DNA of 64,000 bases from Anthostomella pinea (Eukaryota; Ascomycota; Sordariomycetes; Xylariales; Xylariaceae), in assembly GCA_963556695.1 (NCBI GenBank), contig CAUWAG010000018.1, positions 1,178,001-1,242,000 on the forward strand, in the 5' to 3' direction. The notes under the pieces are model-generated. The model was not told the origin of the DNA, searched no databases, and saw only the letters and a list, made by a program, of their open reading frames with translations. The translations under genes were made by a program, and so were the position numbers. Positions within the stretch are counted from its first letter, which is position 1. The number at the start of each line of letters is the position of its first letter. This document shows positions 45,489-57,537 of the stretch, one piece after another.

Positions 45489-48400
45489 CTATCGGGGGCA
45501 GATTGTTAAAAAGAACTTGCTCTTCTCCACGAATTTTGCCCATTCTGTGCTCCTCTCCCCTAAGTATTGTAAACAAGCTGTCCTAGACGAATGCCTAGGC
45601 AGTAGCCGATTTTTCCCCAGCCTCTTACAAAAGAAAATGTATTGTGGTGTTTTCTTCTCACCATAGCTGCAGTGATCATTTGAGTCTGTGTGCCCAAAGC
45701 GTTCATGGTATCTGGCAAAGTCGCCATGTCCAGATCTGGCCGCTAGAAGTCTGTGTAAAGTACTCCTCTTAAAAGATATAAGGTCTCTTTCAGTTACTGC
45801 ATGTGAGTATACTTCTTGATACTTAGATTCTGATTGGTCTTTTCACCATTGGTTGAACTCTTTCTTGCCCTGTCTTTTGAGATCTCTCTTGACCCAAGAG
45901 ATTGTAGGAAGATTTGTTGTGTCTGTTTCCAGCATGGCACCCTCTTTTGCTAGTGTGTCGGCAGCTTCGTTGCCATCAATATCTCTGTGTCCAGGAATCC
46001 ATTTGACGGTCACTCCAGGAGTGTGTGCTGTGGCAAGTTCTTGAAATCGTAGAAAAATATTTTGTGATGTCTCGGGTGGAGTCCCATTGAGCCCATCTAC
46101 CACTGACGTGTTGTCCAGGCAGACATATAGCTGTTTTCCGTGTCCAATTGCCCTGGCTGCTGCAAGACCTTGGAGAGCACCATGGACTTCAGCATCTACT
46201 ACTTCTGCTTGTAGAAGTCTGCCCCTTCCCCGGTATACTTCTTGTGTAGTGCCGCCTTTCCTGATGGTATAACCCCATCCAGTGCGGATTGTGCCTTGGT
46301 CATCCAACTGTGATCCATCTGAGTAGATGACAAGGTCAGTGTTCACGTTTCTCTCATGTAACCATTGTTTGAAGAGCTCTATTTTTTTGTTTTTGTCTTT
46401 ACGGATTGGGGGCTTCTTTTATGATGGCCTGGTAAGTATTGGTCTCTAGAAGTCAGGGACTAGCTGGAAACTCCTTTGTAGCCTTATTGGATTCTTGCGA
46501 GCTTGTATTTAGAGCCTGCCAACAAGAGGGTGTCTCTGGTCTATTCGTCCTAGTCAGAGGCCGTGACGTTGTCTTATTGACTCTGCAAGAACTCCTGCTG
46601 GGGGAATCTGCGATTCAAAGTGTAGGATATGTCCAGGGTGTGTTTTCCAGACCGGCAGGATAGCTCTGATTGCCGTTCGTAGTACAGCATCTATTGTTCC
46701 AAGAAGCCCCTTAATGCGACATGCTGATGTCTCACCTAAGCTCCCAGCTTTCTCGATTCCTGGGTACCAGGCCTCCAGGCCATGTGTGAGAATAGGAATA
46801 ACACAGGCTTTCACAGCCCTCTTGGTTGACTTTACTGGAAGTCCTTTGACTGTGTTGCATAGTCCTCGAAGGTGATTTGTTACCCTACTAGCTTTCTTGG
46901 CCCAGTGAGAAACATGGTCTTTGAAGTTTAGTTTCTTATCCAGAAGGACACCTAGCCATCGCATGGAATGCTTAGCTGTTTTGTTCATTGTTCTGTGGCA
47001 AACTGGGGGATTGTCTGAGTTCTTTTTCCGTGAGAAGTGCATGATCTCGGTTTTGTCGGGATCAAATTCAATAGCATTGTTATGTCCTCATTGGTTGAGT
47101 AAATAAAGATTTTCAGAAGCCTCTGTAGCTATTTCTTTAAGGTTCTTTCTAATGCAGAGTGTTGCTAGGTCATCTGCATATCTAAAGCGTCTTCTTTTCA
47201 TGCCAAGTCGGGCACAGATTGGCTCTGTATACAGCATGTAGAGGATTGGAGAGACTGGTGAGCCTTGTGGGAGCCCATAAGTGAGAGCTTTTATGTCGGT
47301 CACAGTACCTTCAAACCGAACTCTTGCGGACCGCTCGGACATGAACGACTGGACCCATCTTATGAGAAAGCCTGGCCAGCCCTGTTCTCTCATGCGAACC
47401 ACCAGCCGTCCCATTAGGACAGCATCAAAGGCCCCTTTCACATCTGATGTGACTACCGTTGCAACGAGGCCTTGGTCAAGGGCCTGCTCAATATCGTGTA
47501 TGAGTGCAGCTACCAGGTCAGTGGCAGAGCGCTTTGGTAGAGCTCCAAAATGTTGTGGGGCTAGAATTCCAAGTTTGACAACAAACCAGGTAATTCTTTT
47601 CGCAATGAGTCGTTCTAGGCCCTTGCCAAGACATGACAGTAGCGATATTGGTCTGTAGGCCCTGGGATTGGAGTAGTCTTTCTTTCCTGATTTTGGGATC
47701 ATCACTACCTCAGCTACTTTGAATGGTTTAGGGTGGTGTCCAATCAGTAGGCAGGTCTGGAAAAGGGCTCTGATATGTTCACCAATGACTGGCCAGCAAG
47801 CTTTCAGAATCCGTACTGTGAAGGTATCTATTCCCGGGGAGTTGCTCTTGGTTCCTAAAGTGCACCCTTCAGCCTCTTCCAGTCCGACGTGGTATTCAAG
47901 GGGGATGTGTGGCTTGGGTTGTATGATCTGAGCGGACCAGGGGTCGATGATATCGTTGTCTGAGGTACTTCGTTCAAGCGTGGCTGAGCGTAATGCATTT
48001 GCCTTGCTCTCTTGTGACTCGAATATTTGGTCTCCTATGATGATTGGAGAGGAACGCAATCCTGCTGATAACTTGTGCCAAGAGACGATTCTGTATAGGT
48101 CCTTTGGCTCAGTTGCTGAATTGATTAGAGTCTGCCAGTACTCTCTCCTAGCTTTCCGAACCATGCCGCGAAATTCCTGTCGGGCTGAATTCCGTCCTTC
48201 TTGGCTTGTAGTCTGTTTGGAAAGGGCCCTGTATGTCTGAACAGCTGCTTTGCAGTCATCATTCCACCAAGCAGTGGGCCTAGATTGACGGGGCTTCTTG
48301 CCCACTGTCCTGATACAGCCTTGGATTATGTTAATCAGGCTTTGTGTAAAGGTGTCCACCTGGCCAGGGGATACACCTAGCCGGGGGAGTTCATGAATCC

Positions 48401-49181
48401 TGGTTTGGACATTATCTGCCAGCTCCTGTAGTTTATCGTCCGGTACTATCCAATGATTGGCCTTGGGTACTCGGTCCAGATCTCCCTGGATTGGAATGAC
48501 TATTCGTAATGTCTCATGATCTGAGGTGCACTGAAGTGCATCATTGACTGAGGCTTCAGCCATAGGGACATCTAAGAACACCAGATCTAGTACATTTCTG
48601 TCATCATGTGTTGGGACATCTGGTTCAGAAATCAGATCCAGTCCGTGGTCTGCCATAGTCTGTACAAGTATGACACCACCCTGATATCCTGGATTGCTTG
48701 AGTCCCAGGATGTGTCGCCAGCATTGAAATCTCCAGCTATAACGCAGCCAAAAGGTGGAGTCCATACTTCCAGAATATTATCCACTTCCTGTGGGTTGTC
48801 ACATGGCCGATAGACACTGGCAAATGTAATGCCTTGTACCTTGACCCAGGTGATGTCTCGTGTAGCATAGGGCCGAAGTTGATCCGCTTAAAGGTATTTT
48901 CTCACATAGATGAGAGATCTGGGCCGTGTACTGTCGCTGTCCCAGGAATCCACTGGGGAGAATATATCGTAATTGGGGTGTGTCTTTACTCCCATTCTCC
49001 TGCCTGGTGGTATGCCAACCCAGGGCTCTTGCATCAGAATGATGTCTGCTTGTTCTCCTTTATAGTCAGCCAGGTTGATGGCTAACTCTGTAGGGCCTGC
49101 ACTCTTTTGTTCCCCTGCTGTATTCACAGAATGGATGACTAGATGCCTGTGTCGATATGTTTCGTTTGATGTACCTAACAT
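45489..49181 (-). pseudogene. LINE copy B ORF2 (endonuclease, RT, RNase H), seven nonsense codons, no frameshift
   Basis: 1231 codons in a single frame. Endonuclease: MQEPW, AGDFNAGDTSWDS, CTSDHETL. Reverse transcriptase: DVKGAFDAV, YGLPQGSP and intact RYADDLATL. RNase H: YSDGS, DAEVHGAL, LDNTSVV, GNEAADTL. A C-terminal C-x-x-G...H...C segment lies near 45670-45640. Stops: TAA 48888; TGA 47088; TGA, TAA, TAG and TAA between 46556 and 46430; TGA about 45843. The 48888 stop and the four between 46556 and 46430 are also present in copy A. The longest open part is 565 codons (48785-47088), covering most of the endonuclease and RT. Confidence 0.92.
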
Positions 49182-50752
49182 TGACTGACAACAATGGTAT
49201 CGGCATCTCTGGGATGAGTTGTATCTGTTGTGTCGATTTGCATTGTGGTGTCTTTGCTATTGTTGCTAGGTGTTGACCTAGCTTGGTTTCTGCCTGTTTC
49301 GTTGAAGGCCTTGGATCTGGCTCTTTCTCCGGCTAGCCTTATTTCCTGGATTTGCTCCCATGTGTGCTTATGGATGGTACCTTTCACAACCTTGGGGCGG
49401 GCAGGGCATTTGTCGAAGTTGGCAGCATGAGGTCCTTTGCAGTTGACACACTTTGGGATTGGTTTTTCGCACTCTCCCTGGTGTACTGTGTTGGCGCAGT
49501 GTGCACATACTTGCTTTTCGCATCGGTAATTCCTACCATGGTATCTGAAGCAGCTTGCACACTGGTGAACCTTGGGGGTGTGTTGAATATGCCTTGAGGT
49601 CATTGAGTGGGCAAAAAGCGTGAATGGTTTCCTTGCTGCACTGGGCAGAGAGATTATCCATGTAGTTTCTGGATCAGAATCAATCGTGTTCTTTGAGAGT
49701 ATGCACCTCAGAGGTCTGTCGCCTGTTTGGGCTTCAACTTCATTGGCAACAATAATGTCGGTAATATCGATTGTGAACCCTTCTGCACTGATGACCTTTC
49801 TTGGGCATCCATTGACCTTGTAATGATGCCAGACTGTGTGGGTCTCAATCTTTTGTGCCTTAAGAATGTCGGCAATTTCTTCTTGGAAAGCCAGAAGCTT
49901 AGCCTGAGTTGGCTTGTCCCTTGGGTGTAAGGTAAAACCAGAAGGACACCGTGTCACTTCTCTAAGCTCCTGAGGGTGGAGCTTAAGTCTTCTGTTCAGT
50001 GTAGACTTGATTCCATAAGGCTCTAAGTGGCTATTATCCATGCGGACAAAGACCCGGAGATCATCCTGCTTCTTCTTCAGTTGGTTGGCAGTGATAAGGG
50101 CGCCAGGCTGTGTTTTCTTCATGGTAGTGTTGACTGTCCATGGATGCTGTCGTTGGCCAGAGGAGACAGCTTGGGCGAAGGTCATGGTGGGCTTCCCTAT
50201 CCCTATCCCGCCAGGAGTGGTCTTTCTTTTGGGCAGATCTTGGGTTTCCAGCCACTCGTTCAGGCATTTGGAGAAGAAAGCGCTGAACTCCTTGGCATAA
50301 GAGTATAGTTCGGTTCCAGCTTTTTCCAGTGTCTTATCGACTGCTGCAGCACACTCTTGAAACATTGTTATCCTGGCTTTATAGAGATGCTTGTCTTTAG
50401 CCAGTATTTTGGCTACTTGGTCCTGGCACTTTGAGGAAGAGACCTTGTTCCCTGTATCGCCTCCAATGGCTTGGTCTGTAGAGGTTTCGTTTGATTGAGG
50501 TACTTCCATATCAATGATGCTGCTAGTATTAATATTTCGGGATTTTCCTTTCAGAGGGGAAACAATGGTGAAGTCAGCCTCAGAGACCTGTGACGGGCTG
50601 CTGTTGATGTTGTCGAGCAGTGCCTGGCGGAGCTTGCTTGGGGTTGCCGGGCCATATGTTCTTTTAGGGACCGGGGATTTGAGCACGCCGCCAGTAGTCG
50701 TCTTTGGGACGGCCACTGGCGTATTTGGGGGCCTATTGTGAAGGGGTGCCAT
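49175..50752 (-). CDS. LINE copy B ORF1 protein (gag-like, three CCHC knuckles), intact
   Basis: 525 residues from MAPLHNRPPN, fully open. Basic N-terminus with Ala/Pro-rich linker; central region similar to the broken ORF1 of copy A; C-terminal zinc knuckles CASCFRYHGRNYRC, CAHCANTVHQGEC and CVNCKGPHAANFDKC; then a polar tail. In Tad/I-type elements this protein binds the element RNA. The stop codon overlaps the ORF2 start (ATGTTAG at 49181-49175), suggesting termination-reinitiation for ORF2. It could supply ORF1 protein in trans. Confidence 0.9.
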   Translation of the reverse strand: MAPLHNRPPNTPVAVPKTTTGGVLKSPVPKRTYGPATPSKLRQALLDNINSSPSQVSEADFTIVSPLKGKSRNINTSSIIDMEVPQSNETSTDQAIGGDTGNKVSSSKCQDQVAKILAKDKHLYKARITMFQECAAAVDKTLEKAGTELYSYAKEFSAFFSKCLNEWLETQDLPKRKTTPGGIGIGKPTMTFAQAVSSGQRQHPWTVNTTMKKTQPGALITANQLKKKQDDLRVFVRMDNSHLEPYGIKSTLNRRLKLHPQELREVTRCPSGFTLHPRDKPTQAKLLAFQEEIADILKAQKIETHTVWHHYKVNGCPRKVISAEGFTIDITDIIVANEVEAQTGDRPLRCILSKNTIDSDPETTWIISLPSAARKPFTLFAHSMTSRHIQHTPKVHQCASCFRYHGRNYRCEKQVCAHCANTVHQGECEKPIPKCVNCKGPHAANFDKCPARPKVVKGTIHKHTWEQIQEIRLAGERARSKAFNETGRNQARSTPSNNSKDTTMQIDTTDTTHPRDADTIVVSQC

Positions 50753-50890
50753 CCAGCTTGTGAGAAAAATTTTCTGCGCCTTGGCAAGGATAGTCAGGTA
50801 CTGAAATAAATGCCTGTTTTAGTGCAGATATAGAGGTTGCGCCCTAACAGCGGGGCGCCAAGAAAAATAGTTGTTTTTGGTAAGAGTGTG

Positions 50891-50901
50891 TGCCCTATTT
50901 G
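50891..50901 (+). repeat. Target-site duplication of LINE copy B, right
   Basis: Second copy of TGCCCTATTTG, next to the element's 5' end. Confidence 0.9.
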
Positions 50902-52139
50902 GATAAGAAGGACAATCTCGTAACCCGCAGTTGTGTTCTGATAATCATACTTGAAAGCTGCTATAAACTAGCAGTAAATCACCAATCTGATCACCGTCAA
51001 GGTACCATTTACCTCGTCTCTTATCACACAGCTTGCGGACCCATCTATACCTATCAGAATACGTGCTCAGTGGCGTACTAGCCCGAGCAGTATATTGGTC
51101 ATCCCGTGAATCACCTTATTAGAAAGCCGTTAGAGGCCACTTACACGATTACACAAGTAAGAAGAGAAACCCCTTCGGCAATCCTTCTTGTTTTCCGTCA
51201 ATACAAACCACTCTGAAATCTCACCATACATCCCAAAGGCCCCCGGAGACATGGCTGACGGCAGCGCTATGATGACAGTAGGGTTGGGATGGGGGACTAT
51301 GAGAGTTATCTCCGAGGTACTGTACAGCACGTACGACGGATCGTTCACCTATACCCCTGACTTGGATTTTGCGTCGAAGAGTATACGCAGTTCTATGCGA
51401 GATAGGCGAGTTCTGCATTCCCTACGGCGGCTCATGGGAAAACACAACACGAAACCAGCTGGAGGTAATTCTGATCCTTGTTCAATTGTTGTACATCGCG
51501 CTAGACATGGGCTTTTACCGCGGCTGCTTTTCGGAGGTACTTCTACAGATAACAGCACATTGGGCCACCGGTGGTTGAGAGTGAATTGCATGTATTGGGC
51601 GGGCGTGAGCCACTCCAAGAGGGCTGGCCGCCCCGTCCGTGGTCCCGTAGCCAGGCCTCCTTGGAAGCATCACGCCCATATGATAGACTTAGCGTACAGC
51701 AAGGTGGCTCTGCTTTTTATTATCTTTTGGGGTATTTAGGTTTGGCTCCTCCCTTCCGGTCGAAGAGCTTAAAAATGAAATAAATCGTAATGTTCTTCTT
51801 TTCTTTGGGAGGTATGTGGCATTTGCCAGCACTTTATGCTGAAGGATGGGAAACCCAGTAGGGAAAACCACCTCATCACAGCTCCCCTCTCGTGAAACCA
51901 CGACCGTTGCGTACCTCCCGCGGCCCCGTCGTGAGATGAGGAAAGAAAGTTCCTCCAGTCCCACGGCCTGACAGAAATCCGATTATATGGAACCACTGTT
52001 GGGCCGTGCGCGTGCACTAGACCTGGTGCTGGCCTGTAGAACAAATCATTTGACTACAGGTAGCTGATCTGATAACGCTAACAGGGGTAAATGTTTATGT
52101 AGGGTCCCGTAACTTCAAGGAATCGCGACTTGAAAATAC
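50902..52139. other. Spacer with unassigned open frames
   Basis: A 183-codon frame at 51188-51739 and an overlapping frame 51369-51578 with hydrophobic, membrane-like composition are seen; no domain is recognised. They may be traces of a decayed membrane protein gene. Confidence 0.35.
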
Positions 52140-52148
52140 TATATAAAA
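52140..52148 (+). promoter_or_regulatory. Probable TATA box of the NRPS-like gene
   Basis: TATATAAAA about 300 bp upstream of the start codon, in a context without other TA runs. Transcription would start about 30 bp downstream, giving a 5' UTR of about 270 nt with CT/CA-rich tracts at 52300-52420, common in fungal promoters. Confidence 0.5.
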
Positions 52149-52442
52149 GCATGAGGCACACACCACAGTAAAACATGAAGCTTCCTGTCTCTCACTTATC
52201 GAGTGTTCCCAAGGTTACACGCGATCAGTGGTAATGGGAGTCTTCCCGGATCCAGTACCCCTGCTGCTATGCCGCAACCGCCCTTGCGTTGCGCATTATT
52301 AAAGAACCAACACGGACTCCTCCCGACACAGCCTCCCCCGACCCACACTCCTCCCGACACACATTCCTCCAGGCACAACACACTCTCCTCTTACCAACCA
52401 CCTCCTCCTATCCTCTAATGCTGAGAAGCTCGTTCCCTGGAG

Positions 52443-55400
52443 ATGGCTACTGATCACGCGCAGACTGCGCGTTGGCAAGACGACTTGCTGCCACACATTA
52501 TCGACCGGCTGGCCAGGGAGCGACCCGACGGGATTTACGGACTCTGGCCCGTTGCACCCGACTCTTACGCAGCCGGCTTCCGCACCGTCACTTATGCCCA
52601 GCTAGCCAATGCCGTTAACGGCCTGGCCTGGTGGCTCGTTCAACATCTCGGGCCCAGCCAGCAGAGCAGGGTACTGGCCTATGTGGGCCCCAACGACGTG
52701 CGACTCGTTGCATTGGGGCTGGCCGCAATCAAGGCCGGCTATACGGTAGGGGCCGTTGTCCCGCGGCATGGAAGCCTGACTGTGCGTCAGCTTAAAGGAC
52801 GGCTCGCTGACGGGGCCGACAGCTCTTCCTCACGTCCCCGCGCAATAGCCCAGCTGCACACCGAGCGCTGTTTGAGTCACTCGAGTGTCGGACTCTAGTG
52901 ACGACCGATCCAACTCCGCCATCGGCGCTCCCGATACTCGAAGCTGTCAACCCAACGCAGCTGACAGCCCCAAGCGTCGACGATGTACTTGGCATATCGT
53001 ATCCGCCGTACGTCTACGAAAAGACGTTCCAGGAGGCGCGCTGGGATCCACTCTTCATCATGTACGTATTGCCTTCGAGTATGCGAAGCACACGATTAAA
53101 CTCCTGCAGACACACATCCGGATCAACAGGTTTGCCGAAGCCCCTAATCTGGACACAAGAGACAGGAGCACGTCAACACAACCTCAGTGCCCGCGAGCCC
53201 CCCGACGGAGGACCCTCTATTGACAGTTTCTGCCATGGGGAGAGGGTCTTAGTGACTCTCCCACCGTTTCATGTACGCAGAACCGAGCCGATTCGACGTG
53301 CCATTCAAGCTGACCATCGCAGGGAGCCGGCCTGGCCCAATACCTTATGAATGCCGTTCCCTTCGGTAACATCGCAATTGCGCCAGCAGCTGTGGGTATT
53401 GCCACTGCCGAGGGACTTGTCGATGCTCTGAAGCAAACGCCAGCCAGCATAGCAGTGCTGGTACCGTCTGTGGTGGCAGAATTGGCCCAGAACCCCGACC
53501 TGCTCGACTACTGCGCGGCACATCTCAAGATGATTCTCTATATCGGAGGTGACTTGCCACAAGCTATTGGAGATCGTGTTGCCGCCAAGGTCCGGCTGCG
53601 TTGCCAATGGGGGGCTTCAGAGGTGGGCATCCCACAGCAGCTGATGCCCCCTGAGCTGGGGCCGATGGATTGGCGTTACATCCGCTTCCATCCATCCGTT
53701 GGGGCTTTCTTTGATGAGGTTACCGATGGCGCCTATGAGCTCGTGATACGGCGCGACGAGGCTCGCACGGATACGCAACCCGCATTCAGCGTTCGCGGTC
53801 AAGACCAGCTCAAGGAATACCGTACACGCGACCTTTTTGAGCGCCATCCCACGGTTCCTGACGCATGGTGTTGGCGTGCCCGCGCAGACGACATAATCGT
53901 CTTCCTCAATGGCGAGAAGACCAACCCTGTCTCGATGGAGCAGCATGTTGTGGCCAGTAACCCCGAGCTGAGCGGCGCCATTGTCATTGGGGCTCAGCGG
54001 TTCCAGGCTGCTTTGCTGATCGAGCCGACATCGGAAAAGGGTATACAAGACACGGCTGAGCCAGCCGCCCTAGTAGAGCGGGTGTGGAAAAGTGTCCAAG
54101 AAGCTAATCAGGCAGCTCCGGCACACGCGCGCGTCGAAAAGGCGCTGATCTTAGTTACTTATCCCGATCGCCCCCTGATTCGTGCTGGTAAGGGAACAAT
54201 TCAGAGGTCCGCCAGTCTTGCCCAGTATACTGCCGAGATTGACAGGTTATACGCAAATGCGGACTTGGCTTTGGAAGATGATGTTGCCGCCAGCCTGGTT
54301 GACCCGACCGACGTAGAAGAAACCGCGGTTTTCATCCGAGATACTGTGCAATCCATTACGGGCTGGCAGGGACTAGATGAGTCGGTTGACTTCTTCGCAC
54401 ACGGCATGGACTCGTTGCAGGCGCTCCAGCTCACGCGTGTCCTACGACGTGGCCTTCGCCGTAATGACCTCGCCTTGTCTACGGTGTACAAGAATTCCAC
54501 TGTTGCGCAGCTAAACGCGGCGATCCTCGCCCGACATGAAGGGGCTGATGATGCCGACATACTGGCGTCCCTATTGTCGACGTACCGCGGTCTCATACAC
54601 CAGATGGAAAAACCACCGCAGCTCGATCGGGCCAAAGCAGGCGTCGTCGATGTCGTCCTGACTGGCTCTACTGGAACACTGGGCACGTACATGCTGCGCT
54701 CGCTGCTCGGTCGGGCGGGTATTGGACACGTCTACTGCCTGAACCGTGCCGAGGACGGCGGCCGCAGTGCCCAAGCTGGTCGCTTCGCCGCCGCCAACCT
54801 ACCCTCAGACGGGCTCGCCGACCGCGTCACCTTTCTGCACGCAGACCTGGCACACCCCACACTGGGCCTGGACAAGACGACGTACGAAACCCTGCGCGCC
54901 CAAGTCGGAATCGTCATCCACAACGCCTGGCCCGTGAACTTCAACCTCGGACTGTCGGCCTTCCGGCCGCAGCTGGTCGGGCTGGTGAACCTGTTCGCCC
55001 TCTCTGCCGCCGCCGCCCCACGCGCCATGCGCATCGTCTTCATCTCGTCCGTAGGCGCCGTGGGGGGCCGACCCGCCGCCGCCGGGCCCGCGCCCGACGC
55101 CGTGCTCGAGTCGCTCGACACGCCCAGCCCCAATGGCTACGCGCGGAGCAAGTTCCTCAGCGAGCTATTCTGCGACACCGCGGCGCGGCACCTCGGGATC
55201 GCCGTCGCCATTGCGCGCGTAGGGCAGGTTGCCGGGCCGGTCCGGCAGTCCGGCATGTGGAACCGGGCCGAGTGGCTGCCGAGTCTGGTGGTTAGCTCCA
55301 TACACCTCGGGTGTCTGCCAGACAGCCTCGGTCCCCAGTTCTCCGAGGTCGACTGGATCCCCTCGGACCTGCTGGCCGATGTCGTGGTCGACCTCGCCAG

Positions 55401-55809
55401 CCTCTGGGGCATCAGCCCCGGTGCTCATGTCTTCAACTTGCGCAACCCGCACACGACGGCGTGGAATGCTCTGCTTCCCACCATCCAAAGCACGGTACAG
55501 GCTGGGCTTGGTCAGTTGCTAGAAGTGGTGCCTTCGGATGTCTGGCTGTCGCGACTGCAAGAAAGCATCGCGGCCACGAACAGAGGTGGTGAAGATGCCC
55601 TGGCCGCGGCTGCTGTTGTCAACCCGGCCATCAAGCTGTTGGACTTTTACCGCTACGGCCTTTGGGCGCGAGAGGTCGCCTCTCAGCAAATGACGGTCGA
55701 GCATGCCCTGGTTAGCCAGACGTTGCGCGATATGCCGCCCGTGAGCGATGCGTGGATGCGGCAGTGGGTTGAAGAGTGGATAGGGGCTCGGGGTTTGAAG
55801 AGCGGATAG
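52443..55809 (+). CDS. NRPS-like carboxylic acid reductase (A-T-R, alpha-aminoadipate-reductase type)
   Basis: Four exons: 52443-52745, 52823-53061, 53110-53272 and 53323-55809. The introns are 77, 48 and 50 nt (GTAGGG, GTACGT and GTACGC donors) and every join keeps frame, giving 1063 residues. The adenylation domain covers about 1-570 (VGPNDVRL; LFLTSPRNSP; IHTSGSTGLPKP; GGDLPQ...WGASEVG; YRTRDLF). The carrier domain covers about 600-680, with the phosphopantetheine Ser in HGMDSLQAL. The C-terminal NAD(P)H-dependent reductase starts LTGSTGTLGTYMLRSLLG, with SSVGAVGG and the catalytic YARSK. It would activate a carboxylic acid as AMP ester, load it on the carrier arm and release it as aldehyde or alcohol. 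The substrate cannot be read from sequence. There is no condensation domain. Confidence 0.93.
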
Positions 55810-57523
55810 GGGCTCGGGATTGGTCTTATGCGCTAGTTATATGAACGATTTAGAATAGCCTGGCAGCGGGTGGAAGAATGGACTGGGTTGGTTTCATGCG
55901 CCTGTTGGATGGACGACTTTGGATGGCCTGGAAGTTGATGGCGATTTATTTGATTATTAAGCTACTCGGCCAACAAAAACACAGCCCTCACGCTATCCGC
56001 CAATTCCAACAGAATAAAACGCCACAGGTCATCTGATAAAAAACAGAAAAGGAGAAAAAAACATTAGCCATGGTGTCCACAGGCTCAGGCCGATGCGTCA
56101 CACGCCTAGCGGCACGCCCGCAAAGCCTTGCCCATAAATTCTCTGGTGGGATTGATAACTACCTCAATGCATAAGCAGCGAATTGACACTTACTTTCGAG
56201 AAGCGAGACTAATGTCGAACTTGTGGACAAAGTTCTCCGGCGGGGACCTCAGTTTTTGGTAGTACGGTCAAATGCGCGCAAAGTGCATGTCAGTCAAACG
56301 TATGTGGCGAGCTGGCGATCAACTTAGACGCGTCCGTACACTGCGGTATCAACTGGGACTCGAAGGTAACTGGAGCAATGCGGCGAGCATGCCTGCTCCC
56401 CCTATTCACAAGCCCAGGCGGATTTGGAACCAATACACTTTTCACCCATTTCACCCAGATGTTCGCAACTGCCTACCGGCACTGATCACATATCCAATGC
56501 CTCTATCGGCTCACCATGACGTACTCTTTGATGAGCGACTATAACAGCATGAAAGCCATGGAGTCCCAATACAGTGGTTAATCAGAGTGGCATTGAGACA
56601 TGCTAAGCTAAACAAATAGACCCTTTTCGTCTCCGATACCTATAACGCCAACAACAATCCAACAAAAGAAATCCTCCACCCGTAATCATATTGCCTGGCC
56701 AAGTTAGACATATAAAACATCATCGCCTCCGAGAATTAAAGAATGTGTTGCCGATAAACAAATGAAATCCTTCCCCTGTAAGCATCCAGCCCTTCAAAGC
56801 TAGACGTATAACCATTTCCGTCTCCAATACCTGTATACCTAATCAACCCAACAAAGGAAATCCTCCGCCTGTAAGCATACTGCCCTGATGGTCTGTGATT
56901 CCCACCATCCGCCCTCTCTATCCGACCTCATCCTCTTCGTATTTAGGTCGTGTGCTGTTTCAGCAAGAAGGTGAACGCCTCTAGATGGGTAAAGCTTTGG
57001 CGCCGCTCAGTTATCGGGAGCCTGATGGAGTGTTTGGAGAAACTGGAGGTGGATTGCCGTCGTCGTTGTTGTCGCCGCCACCGCCCGATGAAACGGGCTG
57101 GGATTCACCCTGCTTGAAGAAATTGGTGGGAGGAGCCATGATTCTTTCGGGTTTATTCAGACGTCCGGCTAGTAGCTGAGGTGGACCTTGGTGGTTTGGT
57201 TGCCGATGTGGTTCTGTGTGTGGTTGTGTATGTGGTTGTCGTCGTTCTCTGGGTGCCAGGAGAAGGGGATAGAGCCAAACCGTGGGATACGAGAGGCCTA
57301 TTTATGGTCTCCCAACCAGCAGCGAGAGGTGCCGTGGGCCTGTTGGCCTGGTCGTCTGCCAGTATCAAAGAATGAAATACAAGATGTGGCCAACACCCAA
57401 CCTTCGAACTCCATGAAGAAGTGACAGCAGTTGTCGGTCGAGGCTCATTGTGGACAAAGAAAAGCAGTCAGTAGGTAACAGATGAGCTGACATGGTGGCA
57501 TCCTACAGCGCCGGCTGACCGCG
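55810..57523. other. Long spacer with degenerate tandem repeat
   Basis: No convincing gene. At about 56615-56890 a segment of the type 'CCGTCTCCAATACCT...CCAACAAA.GAAATCCTCC.CC.GTAA.CATA.TGCC' recurs two to three times in degenerate form. 57180-57280 is GTG/GTT-rich low-complexity sequence. Confidence 0.45.
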
Positions 57524-57537
57524 GTCAAGTGTGGTTG
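57524..57537 (+). repeat. Target-site duplication of the SINE, left
   Basis: GTCAAGTGTGGTTG, repeated at 58096-58109. Confidence 0.92.

Larger units (their letters stand above)
45295..50890 (-). mobile_element. Full-length Tad-like LINE, copy B (better preserved)
   Basis: A 5596-bp element in minus orientation between perfect 11-bp target-site copies. Tail on the minus strand is (AAAC)n. ORF1 is intact; ORF2 is in one uninterrupted frame except for nonsense codons. The 5' leader shared with copy A starts around CAAAAACAACTATTTTTCTTGG. This is the most complete copy of the family here. Confidence 0.95.

Noticed and set aside
6412..50890. LINE copies A and B as a segmental duplication or inversion
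   Set aside because: They have different target-site duplications and unrelated flanks, so they are separate insertions.
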